From the NCBI GenBank assembly GCA_963969395.1, contig OZ017805.1:992001-1056000 (forward strand): a stretch of DNA of 64,000 bases. Direction: 5' to 3'. Of the stretch, positions 45,163 to 59,308 are shown piece by piece. The DNA comes from Pseudoscleropodium purum (taxonomy: Eukaryota > Streptophyta > Bryopsida > Hypnales > Brachytheciaceae). The notes below the pieces were generated by a model that did not search any database, was not told where the DNA came from, and saw only the letters and a list, made by a program, of their open reading frames with translations. The position numbers were made by a program, and so were the translations under genes. The number at the start of each line of letters is the position of its first letter. Within the stretch, counting starts at the first letter, position 1.

Positions 45163-47010
45163 ATGGCGGAGGTCAACGATCCGCGTCCCCGTCAACCAAT
45201 AGTTACGGCTTGGATGGTCTATCCTGTCATTCCTTTCAATCCAAAATTCCAAAAGCAGCTAGAGGAGGATCTCATGTATATCAGGTGCATCGGGCTTTTG
45301 TAAAAGCCGTGGAACATGAAGAACAAGAAGATGATTCAAGACTTTGTCTATATGGTTCTGAATCAGTACAAGTTGATGGTGAGAGGTCGACCCCTAGCTT
45401 AGACAAAGGATGTTTGGGCGGATGTATCCTTGCTTAAATAGATCAGGTTTGGATTAGCTTCCCTATAGAATAAGTATGTAAGTGGAAAGTTCTCAAGTTC
45501 GACTAATGCAAAGGAGGGTAATGCCATCAATGAGTGTAGGAACAAGAGACATAGTTGGATGCTGGAGTTTCTAATTGTGATCTTATATCTGGAAAAGCCT
45601 ACCCAAGTTACGATCACAGTGGCTAATACCATCTTGGAAGCATTGGAGGATTGGATTGTATAATGGAAGAGAGTGATTCAAGGCGTGGTCGCTAAACTAG
45701 CTAATCATGTGTTGAGGGGGAAACAAAGCCCTATCAATCCATATCTGTTCCACCTCTACCACTATAAGGAGGTCTTGAGTGGTTAGAAAACGATACAATA
45801 CAACATCGGAGTTAAGATTCTGGAGTATAGCCTTATGGATGAAGTGGAGGAGGATTAATTGAAATCCGGAGAGGGAGAATGATTGACAGAAGAAGAAGTT
45901 GCTGAGCGCAAGCGAAGGAAGTCCACAAATCCAGTTGCATGAGGGAAGTTGCCAACTTCTAAAAGAAGAGAGCCCAACTAATTTCCGAATCTACACGAAG
46001 AACCAAATTTTATTGAAACCAAACTCTAGTGGATGTAGCAAGCCCAATAGATGTAAGGCAATATGGCGGAACTCCTACTTAGCATTTCGAGCAATTGAAG
46101 GTGAATCCGGTCAAAATTTTGGACAAGATCCAATGATAGCCAAATCCGGAAGAATTAGGTGGAAAGGAAGAGCAGATCTGGAATTTGGAAAATGAATAGG
46201 TGACCTCTAGTCCCAATTAGATTGGATGGAAGGAGAGCTAAACATGGCAAGGCAACAGGAGATGGATGCTCTCCAACTTGTCCACGACCTAAAGGCATTG
46301 GTAGAGGCACTAGAGCATATTGTGATCAAATCAAACCTTTACAATGCTTGGTTGAAGAAGGAAGGCAATATAATTGGATCGAAGGTGGTGACAATTTTGG
46401 TTGACTTTAAAGCTCGGATGAGCGTTATCTTGAAGAAGATGCGTAGATTGTTAGGCAGACTTCTAGTGTTCTGGTTCAACCACAACTAGAAGGACTGAAG
46501 TCTATTTTGATTCCATCCACAGGTCCTTTAGTAAGTCGAGTATGGACCCCACCAATAGAACAGGTGGTACCCAAGCCTGAGAAAGAGTCAAGTGGGAAGT
46601 CTGTCTCGGTAGAGCAAGAAGTTCTTATTCCAACTCTTTCTCCACTTGGGTAAGTTATGGCTAGAAAGTTCAAGATCTTGGATTGAACGTCTACGACAAC
46701 CTCAATGACCAGATTGGTGCCTTGACGAATCCAGCTTAATCCCATTCGAAAGATTTCTCGCATGTGCAACATTCGCCATCCAAGTGGGACCGCGCAGAGA
46801 GAGTTGAGTGACTTGTCGCAAGTAAAAAAGTTGGGGATTAAGGAAATTGAGGATTCTAATGTTGAAAAACTGAAGACTGGAACTAAGACGAAAATGGAGG
46901 AAGAAGAGTCGCCTCTATTTGTTTAGCATAAGATTCAGACTCAGGTGGCATCCAAAACTACTTTAGTGAAGGCTTCTGCGAAGACACTAGGAAGTCAAAA
47001 CGGGAGCAAC
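45163..47010 (+). pseudogene. Gag-like coding region of copy 2
   Basis: Begins at the ATG in gcttcatggcggaggtc. Recognisable parts line up with copy 1: KPTQVTITVANTILEALEDW, PINPYLFHLYHYKEVLS and the helical region ELNMARQQEMDALQLVHDLK (46,226-46,489). Frame changes and numerous stops show strong decay. No additional domain is seen. Confidence 0.5.
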
Positions 47011-48162
47011 TCAAAAAAGGCATGTAGAGGTAGGTAGCTAGTAGGTTACCTTTAATTAGTTAGGATTTTTATTTTTAGATTCTGAAACGGGTTTTTCGTT
47101 TGTGGGCTTAAGTTCCGTATTTCTTGGGTTCATTAGCTTTTGCCTTTCCAAATTTTTGGGAGGCAGGTAGTTTTAGGGTTGCCTTAGATTTTTGGGTACC
47201 TTTTGCCTTTTTGGTGTTGATTTTGATTTCGGTTTTAAAGGCAAGTAGGTCTATTGCCCTCACATTCCATCCTAATGCTTATTCCATTGTATTTCATTCC
47301 TTTCTAAAATTTGAGCCACCAAGTAGACATTATGGCTCTAACTTTGTACAAAAATGTTGTTGGTTTGTTCATTTGCGTGTTGAGGTGTAAGAAGGATGGA
47401 TGAGGAGGAATCCGGATTTTTTGTCACACAGTCAAATTGAGAGTGTGTGTTTGTGATAGGATTGGACTTGTACATGAGGACTTGGGCGTGGTGCATTTAA
47501 ACTATTAGAACAATAATCTAGTTAAGCCCAAGAGTGGTATGAGAGCAGGTTTGGAATCGGATGCAATTCTGTGCAGATATTAGCAACCGCCATTGGAAAT
47601 CCAGACTCATCGAAAAGTCTACCAACCTCTGAATCCATCTAATAGCCAGGAAAACTATCCCTTGTCAGTTCCAAGTGTCTTTGATCTGTCGTTGTAGTTG
47701 AAGGAATTAGAAGTAATCCTAAGTGACTTGCTTGCTGAATCGGCCATCCGGAAAGTTCTGAGGATGTCAACTATCTTTCTCTACTACAACCTAATGAGTT
47801 GCTTGGGTGTTTGTTTGTTTCAATAAGATTAGAGAAAGAAAGAAAGAGAAAGACTTGAATGGTATAGTCCTTATCTTTCTGAAGATCAATAGTAGATCCT
47901 TTGATGGTAAAACAAAGGAATAGAAACTAGTGAACTGAAGATACGGAACCAGAAACCGAGTGAGGATGAATCCAAATTAGATTTCAAAAAATAATTAGAA
48001 TAGGAAGAAGAGAAAGGAAGTAGAGGGATTAGAAATTGAAGAAATCTAAATACCGTAGTTTGCAACAACATCCTAGAATCCCCCAGGACGATAGTTCATG
48101 TCATCTTACCACATTTTGGTGTGTAAAAATACTTACGCTTAGATTGTGTGTACAACGATAGC

Positions 48163-48643
48163 ATATCGTCAAAACAATCATAAACAAAAGACATATAGGA
48201 CGTAGTATAGGGATGAAAAACATACCTTGTCTCAATGATTGATATCCATTGCTATAGTCAATTACACATGGCCTCTACAATGTAATGTATTTTGCTTTCC
48301 ATATCAAATATCCATACTTCTATAAATTTAAAGACAATTGCTCTAATTTTCTTAAATTTCCTTGTGCGAACTCATTCCAACCTTATTTCATGATTTCATT
48401 TCAATTTCCTCACTTATTTTAATTAGATTTTCATATTCAAGTCACAAAAATAGTAGACATTCTAAAGCAAAAGATGTTGAAGGTAAAGTAATAGTCAATG
48501 TAGACACTACTCTGTTTTTATTTTGACCATTGTACAATGTGTAAAACATTCAATATATATACCATAATGATTACAAGGTGAAAGAATTCAACTCAAAATT
48601 CATCTATGCCAATGACAATTGTTTGAACTTTGAATATGAAACA
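48163..48643. other. No gene; flank between copies 2 and 3
   Basis: AT-rich, without a notable frame or repeat. The last bases before the next element contain its target duplication. Confidence 0.4.
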
Positions 48644-51600
48644 ACCATTATCGCATGCACAGTCTAGGCATAAGTATCTTTATACATGACAACGTGGTAA
48701 GATGACACGAATTATTGTCCTAGGGAATTCTGGATGCCTTTCCAAACTCCAATATCTGGATGATCGTTTCCTCCTCTTTTGACTACTCTCTTCCAGTTTC
48801 TTTTCCAAAATCACTACTATCCGGATTCCAATCTGGATCCGGTATCACCCGATTTTTCTAGTTTTGCCCCTAAACAAATCGGTTTTCAAATCTTCTATTT
48901 TACCATTAGAGGGTCCGCTATTGATCTTTCAAGGGGTAGGGACTTCACCACTCTTGTCTATTCACTACACAGATAAAAACAAACAAACAACAAACACCCA
49001 AGTACTCAAGATGTTGTAATGCACATGATAGATTCGGATCCTCACAACATCCTAGATGGCCGATCTGGAATGCAGGTCACTCAAAACTACGTTCACTCCT
49101 CTTTACTACAACGACAGATCTCAGACGCTTGGAACCGACAAGGGGGTAATTTTTCTAGGTGTAAGATAGATCCTAAGGTTGGCAATCCTTTTGCTAAGTG
49201 GGATTTTCTTCTAACGGTCGCTAAACTCCGTACAGAATTGTTTCCAATTCTGGATCTACACTCACACCACTCTTCACTAAAAAACGGATTATCGTTTTGG
49301 TAGTTCATAGGCACCATGCGCAGTTCCCTCGTCTTGTACCTAACACAATTACAATAATACTCCCTTAGTCTGATCAAGTTATCCAAGATTCGGATTCCTC
49401 CTCACCTGTCCTTTTCACATCTCAACACTAAAAACAATAAGCCAACACAATCCAAAGACGCGGTTGGAGCTAGAAGGTTCACCAAGTGACTCAATTTAAA
49501 GAAGGGAATGAAATACAACAAAATAACTACTAGGATGGACTGAAAGGACAACAAACTTATCCACCTTTAAAAATCAAAATCAAAACCAAAGTCAACGTCT
49601 AAAAACCAAAAAGGCATCTCGGAAATCAAAGCAACCAATTAGTGAACAACTCGAGATATCCGGAACATCCATAGCCCAATTGTCTCGACAAATACGGAAC
49701 CACTAAAATGATCCGGAACCCGGATCCACGCTTGGAAATCCCATTCCGGATATAAATACTATCTACCTACCTACACTCTATTTACCTCACCGTACCTTTT
49801 TGGAGATGCTCCTACTTTGACTGCCCGGAGTCTTCATCAAAACCTTCACTAGCGTATTCTTCGTTGATGACCGAGTTTGGGGCTTCCGTAAAACCTTGGG
49901 AGGCGAGTCTTCCGATTTTGTCTCTTTCTCAGATCCGGACTTCAATACCTCTTCTTCCAACTCCTCAATTTCCAAAATCCCTACGTCTTTGGCTTGCGGC
50001 AATTCACTTAGTGCAATCTCAGCACGATCCCGTTTCAGAGTCGATTGCTGCATATGAGAGAAGTCTTCCGGGTGAGATCAAGCCAAATTTGTCATCACTC
50101 CAATTTGTGCGTCGAGATTGCCACAAACCATCAATTCGGATACTCTAAACTTTCCCGTCATGACATTCCCAAGTGGTGGGAAAATCAGGACGGAAAGTGT
50201 TTGTTCTACTGGAACAGACTTTCCACTCGTCCCTTTTTCCAATTCGAGTCTCGCTGGTCGTGATGGACTCCGTGCTTGGCTACATAAAGGTCCTACAATA
50301 GGGGGGGAGGATAGACTTGAATTCCTTTGATTGGAGTTGGATCAAGCTACTTGAAGCCTATCGGATCGGAGTTTATAGAATCAGAGTATCCCAAAATATG
50401 TTCCTTGGAACCTTTGGAAACCCTTCTAAATCGATGGCCTGTTCCGGATCCAAGTACTCCAACAACTTTCACATGTCTTTCAACATAATCTACATCCCGA
50501 TTTTGAAGTCGACCAAGATCTTCACCATCTTAGATTCGGTCATATGCCCTTCTTTTGCCAACCGGGCGGTGTAGAGCTCAACTCAGATCAAAGTATGTCT
50601 TGGAACCATGACGAGTTCCTTAAGGTTGTGGACGAGCTGGAGAGCCTTTTTCTCCTTTCGTCTCATCGCGTTCAACTCCCCCTCCGTCCACTCGAGTTGT
50701 GACTTGAAGCTATCCCTTTCTTCATCCAGCTTCCAGATTTGTTCCTCTTTTTGTTAGAACTCCTCTAGATTTGGGCATTTCTGGATTTCCTCCAAAATTT
50801 TCTCCCACTCTACCTTGAGTTCGTTTGTGATAAGAAGTATGTGATCCTCCAAGTCGCCATACATTTGTTTGGCCTGCTACATCCACTAGATTCTGGCTTC
50901 AAAGAATTTGAGCTCTTGGGCAGGTTCCAGATCGGGTATTGGTTCCTCTTGTTTCGATATTGGCGCCTTCCCTTTTACTGCCAAATTTTTGGACTTCCTC
51001 CATTTCCTGTCTACTACTTCTTCTTCCTCTTCTGGTTTCTCTTCTTTGGATTCCTTCTCCTCCTTCTCCAGCTTTTTTGTCAGGCTGTATTTTAGGATCT
51101 TGACTTTAGTGTTGTACTCAATCGTCTCCCCAACATTCAAGACCTCCTTGTGGTGATAGAAGTGGAATAGATACGGCGTGATAGGGCTATGTTTTGCTCG
51201 GCCTACGTGCTTTGCCAACTTGCCCACGACTCTTTGAATCACTCTTCCTCAATGGATAATCCAGTCTTCCAAGGCCCCGAAAATAGTATTTGCCACTGTG
51301 ACCGTAACGTGTGTAGACTTTTCCAGATATAGAATTGGAATAAGGAAATCCAATACTTGTCTATGCCTTTCGTTTTTACAGTCGCTAATGGCAAATCCTT
51401 CCTTTGAGTGGGTTTGACTCTAGAACTTTCTGGTCACGTACTTGTTTGTTCTTTCGACTAGTCCGAACCCATTCTTCTTAAGCGAATAAACATTCGCCTA
51501 GATGTCTTCTGTCCAAGCTACGGGTCAACTCTCACTATCAACTTGTACTGATTCAAAACTCCATAAATGAATTCTTGAATCATTTCCTTGTTCTTCATGT

Positions 51601-52222
51601 TCCACGACCTATCTAACAACCCGACACACCCGATACACATGAGGTCCTCCTCTAACTGTGCTCAGTGATCAAGATCAGAAGGGATAACCCGACAAACCAT
51701 CTAGGCTATAACTCCAGACCTTCGTGTAGCTGGATTGGCAGCCACCACCATGAATCACTGACAACTCGCAAGCCTAATCTGGTACTACTCCTTCCATCTT
51801 TTCCTATCTCGATCGCTCATTCACTACTCTTTCTCTCAACTATACGTTCATCAAATTTAGCAAGCAGAGAGGGAGAAAAAGAAGAGTGGTGATAGGTTTA
51901 ATTACTTGGTGCACGGTCAACAATTCCCGGTAGAGAACAAGTAGATGACCATTCCCCTAACAATCTCCTAGTTTCTTAAACTGGAAGTCTAGAACGTAGG
52001 TTTGGAGAATCCTGTACTTTTTCGGATCCCAGATCCATATCGGATTTGTTTCCATAACATTACTAATGGTTTTAGCAACTCAAAAACTGACTATTTCTAT
52101 TATAGTCGTAGTGTAGTGGAAATCTTTAGAAGTTATTTTTAAAAAATTGAAATTTGTAACTCTATCTAATCCAAATTGTAGACTAATTTATCCAATTTGA
52201 GTTTTCGTGCTCCCACAACCAT
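48644..52222 (-). mobile_element. 3.5-kb TG...CA element, copy 3 (minus strand), with 5-bp target duplication
   Basis: The body is 48,649-52,217 (3,569 bp), flanked on both sides by accat (48,644-48,648 and 52,218-52,222). On its own strand it starts tgtgggagcacgaaaactc and ends ...gactgtgcatgcgata. Copy 3 is very similar to copy 1 throughout and is the best-defined member. It is in inverted orientation relative to copies 1 and 2, so copies 1 and 3 form a widely spaced inverted pair about 6 kb apart. Confidence 0.82.
49800..51753 (-). pseudogene. Gag-like coding region of copy 3
   Basis: Begins at the ATG in gattcatggtggtggctg. The open segment 51,242-50,886 includes HVGRAKHSPITPYLFHFYHH and KLEKEEKESKEEKPEEEEEV. 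Another open segment (50,053-49,787) gives the C-terminal part with KRDRAEIALSELPQAKDVG and KPQTRSSTKNTLVKVLMKTP, matching the end of the copy 1 region (HAEIALSELPQAKDSE). It shows that the coding region continues past the coiled coil for about 200 codons, to a basic Ser/Lys-rich end. Stops interrupt it repeatedly. Confidence 0.55.
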
Positions 52223-52689
52223 GTCATTGTCTACAACAGTGGAAGGCAATGACAAGGTACAATAATTCTAATCCTTCTTTAATTTTCCCCTTTTCACCAA
52301 TAATCAATAAGAAGAGATTGCTTAATCATTAAAGTCATCAACAATGCACTACATACTGAAAATTACTAACTTTCCAATGTGAATTTTCTGTTGCATCACA
52401 TCAATGACAACCACTTCATAGAGGAAAAACAAAATTTGGGAAACATTCATTAAGTTCTTGATAAATATACTTTCTTTTTTGCCCTATACTTAAAGAAAGT
52501 GGAGCCATTGCAACTTTGCTCTATGACAGAATCATCCTCCGAAGCAATTACAATCATCTACTATGTCACGTATAGTCAAACAAATAACATAATTACCTGT
52601 AATAATAATATAAACTCATACAATGAAGCTTCTTCATAAAATTGACTATACTATCAGAGTTAATCAATTCCTTCTCTAATTTAATTTTA
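52223..52689. other. No gene; AT-rich spacer
   Basis: Between copy 3 and the CACTA pseudogene. No clear CACTA terminus (CACTA...TAGTG) was found here. Confidence 0.4.
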
Positions 52690-55600
52690 AGAAAATGGAA
52701 GCAAACAATGTGGATGAAATTTTATGCAAACCTTTGCATTCAACGGCTTCATTCAAGGATTTTCCAAACTTTCTTCCTCCATCCCATCTTCTATGAACAT
52801 GTCAACCTTTGAGCCTTTTTCCTCTCTCTTCTATGCTTCATTCTCTATCACATGTGCTCGGATGATATCATTGTCTGTTACCATTTCTCCTTTTGTTGAG
52901 TCGACATCATAATCTAAATCCATATCCATCTCTTCTTGTTCTGCCACCCCATGCATGAACAAGTTGCCATTTCCCTCGAATGACAATAGAAACATGGTTC
53001 CTAGGAGATTATGCTAAATTCAAGTAGACTACGAGTCTACATGTAAAACTGCATGCTAGCCCTATTTATGAAGTCCGTCGTAGAAAAATATTTGAAACAC
53101 TTGCATTGGAAACACAAAAGAATTAGAGGACCTCCTCATCAACCTACTTAACCTCACAAAAAAGTACCCATACTTGTTTTCCTTTATAGAGGTAGCTACG
53201 CCTCTGGAAACAAGTTCTATCCAATCGTACAACAAGACAATGGGTTTCAGTCTTCTATAGTCGAACTCCAAAATCTCAAGAATTTTACTATAGTAAGTTA
53301 CCATTCCAAAAATTGTATTTCTATTAAGACGACTAGTTTGCTGAATTGTTTCACATGTCATTGTGATTCCACTATTTGTAGTCACCAAGTTTGTTTCTAC
53401 TAAGACACATATAAGTGCATGCCATAAGCTCTTATGGATTTGAAAGAATAGACTTTGACACTAGGTGGCATGGAGAGGTTGACGAGGTCATCTTTGAATT
53501 TTGTTTGTCCTCCTTGGACCACAATCTTAAGCCAATCAACAAAGTCAGGAATTCATGTCAAGTGAGTGGGATATTGCATACTTCTTCTTTGCCGAGGATG
53601 GACTAATAGTCAATAAGTGTCTCTCAATTCCTCACTTCTCAAATTGAATTCTATATAAGTCCTGTTAGCATAGAGTCATGTATTTACGAAAATTAATATG
53701 AAAGCTTATGTTATGCAATTTTAAGAACTCTATTGAAAATTCAAAATCATGGTGCTCTGGAATGGAATATTTAAAAGAATGCAAGCATACTAAGGAAAAA
53801 TAGAAAAGAAGAAAGTTATCAATAAAAACACACTTTCGTTATTCTACAAGGTAGGTGGAGTTGCTCAACACACACACATGAGGCCACATTCGCTCTTCTT
53901 CTGTCAATTTCCTAATACTTAAAAAGCGCAAGTAACTTCCTCGTTGTTGTCAGGCTCTTTTTTTGCATCCTAAACTCGTTGTCGTATTGACTCACGCTCT
54001 AAGATGTACTCTATGCACAAACCTAGCCCTAGCTCCATAGCATTTTTAGTGGCCATGCATCTTTTAGATCTAGCTTTGTTTCTGACATAAGACTTCAAGT
54101 ATTTTATGTACCTCTCCAAAAAATACATCCAACAATTTGGGATAGGACCACAATGGTATAGTTCTTCTACTAGATCTATAAGCAAATGAATCATCGGATC
54201 AAGTAAAGGAGGGAATTCTCTTTCAACCAAACACAAAGCAAATGCAACTTCCTCCGTCACAAGGTTCACAGATGACGGGTCCACTATCTTCACACATAGT
54301 TTTCTAAAAACAAAACTTAAATGCTTGATTGTTTTTTCTATTTGTGGTGGAAGTAAGCCACTTACGCAAACATGAAGCACTTGTTGCATGAGGACATGAA
54401 AATCATGACTCTTAAGGCCATAAAGATTATCGTCTAGGAAAATATGGGTCTTCATGTTCGACATGTATCCCGTTGGATATTTCAATTTCGTCAATATCTT
54501 TGTAGACTTTTTTTCCTTCTTCTAATAAAATATAAGGCACCTTTGAAATATGGAATTTCTTGTCAGAAGTATGCATCTTTTGAATATTCAAAGACTATTC
54601 ACAAACCGCTTCCCTCACATCTTCATAAACAGCTAGGCCATCTTTGAATCAAAAAATTGTTTTCAATAAGTTTTCTACGAAATTCTTTTCATAGTGTATA
54701 GTATCCAGAATGTGCTTAATGAGAAGCTTCTACAAGTTTATAAATACAGACAAATTCAAATATCAATGAAAAAAAAATTAAAATTAAATGTTGGATTATA
54801 GAGGCCAAATGCAAAGGAAATGTAAAAAACTTCTTCATTTCATGTCTTGTGCTAACAAACAAATTACAAGTACTATAAAATGAACATGAAGTCATAGCAT
54901 GAAAGAACTATTATTGTCTTACATTCCAATAAGGAAGCTTGAAGAGAATAGAATGTCATTTAACTCCATGATGCTGAATAGGATCACTTTGACTTTCGAA
55001 CATTCCTCTTGTAGCTATCCATCATTCCCTACCTTCACCACGTCTTCTGTAATTACTTCCAGAAACTTGACCCGGCTTATGGCGATGCTCTTGTTTGCCA
55101 TTGAATGACTAAGACATGAATCTAAAAGGATGTCCATTAGGTAGATAATGACGATGGCCTTGAAATACATTTTCCTTCAGACTTCTAGAGAATCTAGAGT
55201 TTGCTTGTAGTCTACACATTAGGCATCCTTAGTATCCCTTAGTTGCACATCCAAATATCAAACCATATCCTAGATAGTCATGAATAGTCTATAGAAGAAT
55301 ACCTTTCGATGTAAATCTCCTAGCTTGTGGACTTTCTGACATGTCAATAGCTAGAATTCCATTCTATAAGAGGTGTAGTTCATGGACAAGAGGCTCCAAA
55401 TACACATCTATATTAGTTGATTTAATAGCTTCCTTTCTAGGAATAGTCAATGACAGCCTGACAAAAAAACGCTTTATAACCATCTAGCCAAGTAAGTTGT
55501 ACTTCAGTAAAAATACAAGCCACGTTGAATGTCTTATTGACATGTCTGCAACTAGATTCATCCCATCTAAGGCTAACTCCAACTTCACATTTCTAAAGTT

Positions 55601-57090
55601 GTTGAAGAAGTTTTCATCTATGTCTTTCATTTTCAACCAAGTAGGACTATCCAAAGTAGAACACATCTTTCCATTGACGGAAGGATTTCTCTCATGCCAC
55701 CTCATCAAAGATGCAATATCATGACAACAATACATTTACAATAATTTAGGAATTAAAGGAAAATGATGTAAAACTTTGACAAGAATAGTTTGGCTTCCCT
55801 CAATAAATCTAGACATTCCGTACTTTCGACATTTTGTGAGGTGGGATTTGTCTTTCTAGAATAAAACACATCCATTTTGGCATTAGTGTATGGATTTGAA
55901 AGATAGGCCTAGTATGTCAATATACCACCAAGCTCCATGCCTAGTCTTCGGTGGTCCATTAGGTTTGGAAAGCACATCAAGAGTTAGAAATGAGAATAAT
56001 TCATCCATATACAAATTGCTTACATTGTGGAGGTGAGCTAAGTTCATCAAAACCAGAACACACTAACATCGATATTTTTGTTCCACCGTAAAGAAGCTCT
56101 TGAATTCTCTACAACCATTCTTCCATGTCTATATTAGGAATGTCGGAGAAAATGTCTTCGTTTTCCACAACTACGTCGTTTTCTTCTTCTCCATCCGTAT
56201 GAAATCCCTCCTACAATTGTCCATTCTCTGGGACCATTCAATTGCAAGTTTGTGGAAAACAATACCTTTGTCAAATTTGTCTTCAAGTGGTTTCATGAAG
56301 TTCTCATTATCGCATGCTTCAGGTCCTCTAAATTGTTGTTGATGTATGAAATCATTTATTGTGTCTTCAAATTGTTAGCATTGTTAAAAAAATATCAGAC
56401 AATATAAGTACAATTGGTGACACTAAAAGTGAAATTGAATTATTGAAGTAGTGAAAGGGCACATTAAAATGCAATCTAGTGAAGGAGAGTGTGAATGAGT
56501 TGTAACATATCTATGGCATTAGGTTTAACTATATACACAAAAGAAGGAAGTAAAAAAGAATGAACTGCTTTAATATCATGAGTATAGTTATTCAATAATT
56601 TCCATTTGAAATTGTAAAAACGTGATAGTTTTAATGTCGCATCTATATACCCATGTCTTTAAGAACTCCTATGAAGCAAAAATTTGTAATTCGATTCTAA
56701 AATGCTACTTCCTTTAATACAAAAATCAAAATAGCAAAATGCAATTAGGAGAAGTGAAAATGATGAAGGAGCACCCACTGCAATTTGTTAGAAATTCACT
56801 CTTAATGAAGAATAGGCATTGAAATATGCAAGAAGAAGTTCACAAAATGAAATGGAAATCAGTGAACAGAATATAGTCACTTACGAGCTTTGATTGTGTA
56901 AGCAATGGATCTTTACCATCCCTCGGAAATGCAACTCAATGGTACTTCTTAGAATGGGATGACCTCCACCCTTGCAAATAACACAAGGGCATTCGTAGCT
57001 TCTAAAGAGATGCTGGTCTATCTTTGAACATTCTAGTGCATTCACTGTCGACGCCAAATCAAAAGTTGCATTACACTCCATCAAAAAACA
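52690..57090 (-). pseudogene. CACTA (En/Spm-type) transposase TNP2 pseudogene
   Basis: Minus-strand fragments follow the order of plant TNP2 proteins. 57,084-56,881: transposase-associated N-terminal domain with CPCVICKGGGHPI. 56.4-55.8 kb: degraded middle part. 55,735-55,260: Tnp2 domain (NVKLELALDGMNLVADMSIRHSTW, abbreviated here as LELALDGMN..., then IDVYLEPLVHEL and TKGY). 54,494-53,970: DUF4218-like block with LYGLKSHDFHVLMQQVL and MYFLERYIKYLKSYVRNKAR. 53,388-53,062: DUF4216-like block with GMVTYYSKILEILEF and LLYDWIELVSRG. A charged C-terminal tail runs to about 52,700. The protein would catalyse cut-and-paste transposition. Frame changes and stops make it inactive. Element ends were not located. 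Confidence 0.85.
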
Positions 57091-58870
57091 CGTTCAAATC
57101 CAAAAGCAAAATCTATTGAAGACACAAAAAGAGAGATTGTTAATGCAAACTCCTAATTGTTGAGTAATAATTTTGAGACCCTAATGTTTGCCGTTGTCAA
57201 TGTGGCGGAATGTGGGAACATTGAAGTGTGCATGCTAATGTAGGTAAAAACTAGACCTCACCTTTGGAAGGCTAAGGGTATAGTGGATTACGGATTTTTA
57301 TCATTGAAAGGGTTCTAGTGTAGAAGTTGAGGTAGACAAGATGAGGGGATGCATTTGTTGTAGAATTTACAAAGAAGACAGTTGTATCATTCTAGAAGAC
57401 GTTAGGTTTGATTTTAAAATACTAGCAATGACGTAAATGAAACATTCATCTACTGTGTGCAAGTCATTCAAAGGCAAAACTTAGCATGCATTGGAGTTAT
57501 AAGTATGGCATTAGGTCAAAACTCAATTGAATAAAAATAAGTAATTTTTGCTAAGTTGCTTACATAATTATGTAGAATTTGCATCAGTGAATTGAAGAAG
57601 AGTATATTCAAGATAAGGTTTTAGTGTTTCCTTCATCATCGGGAGAGTTGGAAAACAGGGAATGGAAGATTGTAATTTCAATGGGGAATATATCTTCATT
57701 TTTAAAATTATGGTGAAATTGAATTTACTGCATTACGATAAGTGAATGGATTCCAATGTATTGCTATTCTTGAAGAATTCAATTGTGTCCAGTTATCAAA
57801 GCTCTGTAAGTCAAAATTGTTTTACTACAATTGGTTACTTATTTAAGCTCACAAATGGATGATTGCGAGGCGGAAATATTAGGTTCACTATTCTTGCTAT
57901 GTGGAAGTCGTTCTTTTTTTCGAATGAGACATAGTAAGAGGACAATGGATACTCCATTCTTATAAAAGAGAGTCATGATCTTATATTTAGGTGCCATGGA
58001 AGTAGTAAGGGGCAGCTACTACAATTAATTTTAGATATTAAATTAGAAAACTATATTTATGTCTTTCTAGTACCCAAGAAAGATCAAAGGATCTAGAAAT
58101 TAGAAGTTTGTGGCACGAAAAAGTTGGAAGATTGAATAGAGCACACTACGAAGAAGGGCATAAAGTTATTTGGATAGGAAATGGTCATGTTCTTTGTTCA
58201 ATGCAATGATATATGTTATTAAGGTATGTTTCTTGAATTGTTATAGTATCTATGCATCCTCATTTGAAAATTCATTTGTGTTAGACTATATTGTAGAATT
58301 TTTTTTATTTTTTCAAATCTTTCAAAAATTGAGAAGCAATGATTGTAGATATACACTTGAACTAGAGTTGAAAATTGTGTAGGCATTTTATACACATTGT
58401 TGGCATTGTCAAATTTGGAGCTCTTGTTGGCTACAAAAAGTGCACTCTATAAGTTATCTAATGTGAATTATCATGTCAAATGAATATGAATGTATTCATG
58501 TATTCTCTGTTTCTTATCATAGTAGAGAGCTGATAATATATTTGCACAATTGAATTGTAGGTTACGTACTAGAGAAGTTGACGCCTCTTAATTTTCAACA
58601 TTTGGTTTGTGACATTTGTTGTGTTGCGCCAACATCATGTAGTCTAAAAGTCAATCTAAAGAAGAATACTACTCCAATGCTTCATCTCATCCATATTTTT
58701 TTAAAAGAGTTGATCTTTAACGGAAAAGAGACATGGAAAGCAAACATGAAGCAAAAATTGTGAATACCTTTCAAAGCAAGAGTGATGTCATGCCAATTCT
58801 AGGAGGGTTAGTTGGAGAGAGAAGTAGCGTCAAATTTGTGCTGGAGAAGCATATTCACAAAATTTTCTCA
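57091..58870. other. No supported gene
   Basis: AT-rich DNA with a 70-codon plus-strand frame near 58,170 and a 61-codon frame near 58,578, neither recognised. Might be internal to a CACTA element, but no borders were seen. Confidence 0.4.
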
Positions 58871-58879
58871 CGAGGACTA

Positions 58880-59308
58880 CAGTAGATGACCGCCTCATTG
58901 GTTGGCTCGTCATCTGGGTTGCTTCATTTTGAAGGGGAGGTAACAATTGATTTTCCAGACATGAGCATTGCACAACTTGGTGATGGAAGTACTTGGAATG
59001 AACTAGAGTTTTGGAAAGCTGAAGTGAAACATAGGAAAAAGATGAACACAATAAGCACCTTAGCAAAGGAGGAGTCACACTTGGAAGCAAACTTTCCTAT
59101 GCCTCCAAATTCGACTATAGAGCAGCGAGCACTGTGCACAAGGAGGTTAAACAGGTGGTGCGCTAAAAAGGCAAGTGATCTAACAAATAATCGCAAAGTA
59201 GTGAAGAAAGTTCCATATGTGATTTATGTTGACGAAACTTGCAAATCAAGAGGTATTCATAGACATGTTTGGAAAAAGGCTATGCATGGATAGTGGGGTA
59301 GACTAGAC
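58880..59308 (+). pseudogene. Coding fragment related to the one at 1-663, cut by element copy 4
   Basis: A 135-codon open frame (58,886-59,293) includes GDGSTWNELEFWKAEVKHRK, MPPNSTIEQRALCTRRLNRW and VKKVPYVIYVDETCKSRGIH. The last part aligns with PYVIHVDDIDRAKSIHKYLW in the fragment at the window start. The frame runs past a TAG (where the other copy also has a stop after QG) to WGRLD, where the copy at the window start continues CGCLDPSMDN; here the 3.5-kb element begins at about 59,309. So the element landed inside this sequence. It may be a second CACTA protein of the neighbouring element; that is inference. Confidence 0.5.

Larger units (their letters stand above)
44688..48162 (+). mobile_element. 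3.5-kb TG...CA element, copy 2, with 5-bp target duplication
   Basis: The element body is about 44,693-48,157. The left end tgtaggagtactgaaactt is preceded by atagc (44,688-44,692), and the right end is followed by atagc (48,158-48,162), a perfect 5-bp target duplication. Internal order is as in copy 1: promoter-like part with TATATAA (45,002-45,008), gag-like region (about 45,163-47,010), a tail, and the terminal block cttaccacattttggtgtg. It is clearly more diverged from copies 1 and 3 than they are from each other, and it carries more stops and small gaps, so it is the older copy. Confidence 0.75.

Noticed and set aside
58143..58156. cactacgaagaagg as a CACTA terminal repeat
   Set aside because: No partner ending in tagtg was found at a sensible distance, and the orientation does not fit the TNP2 pseudogene.
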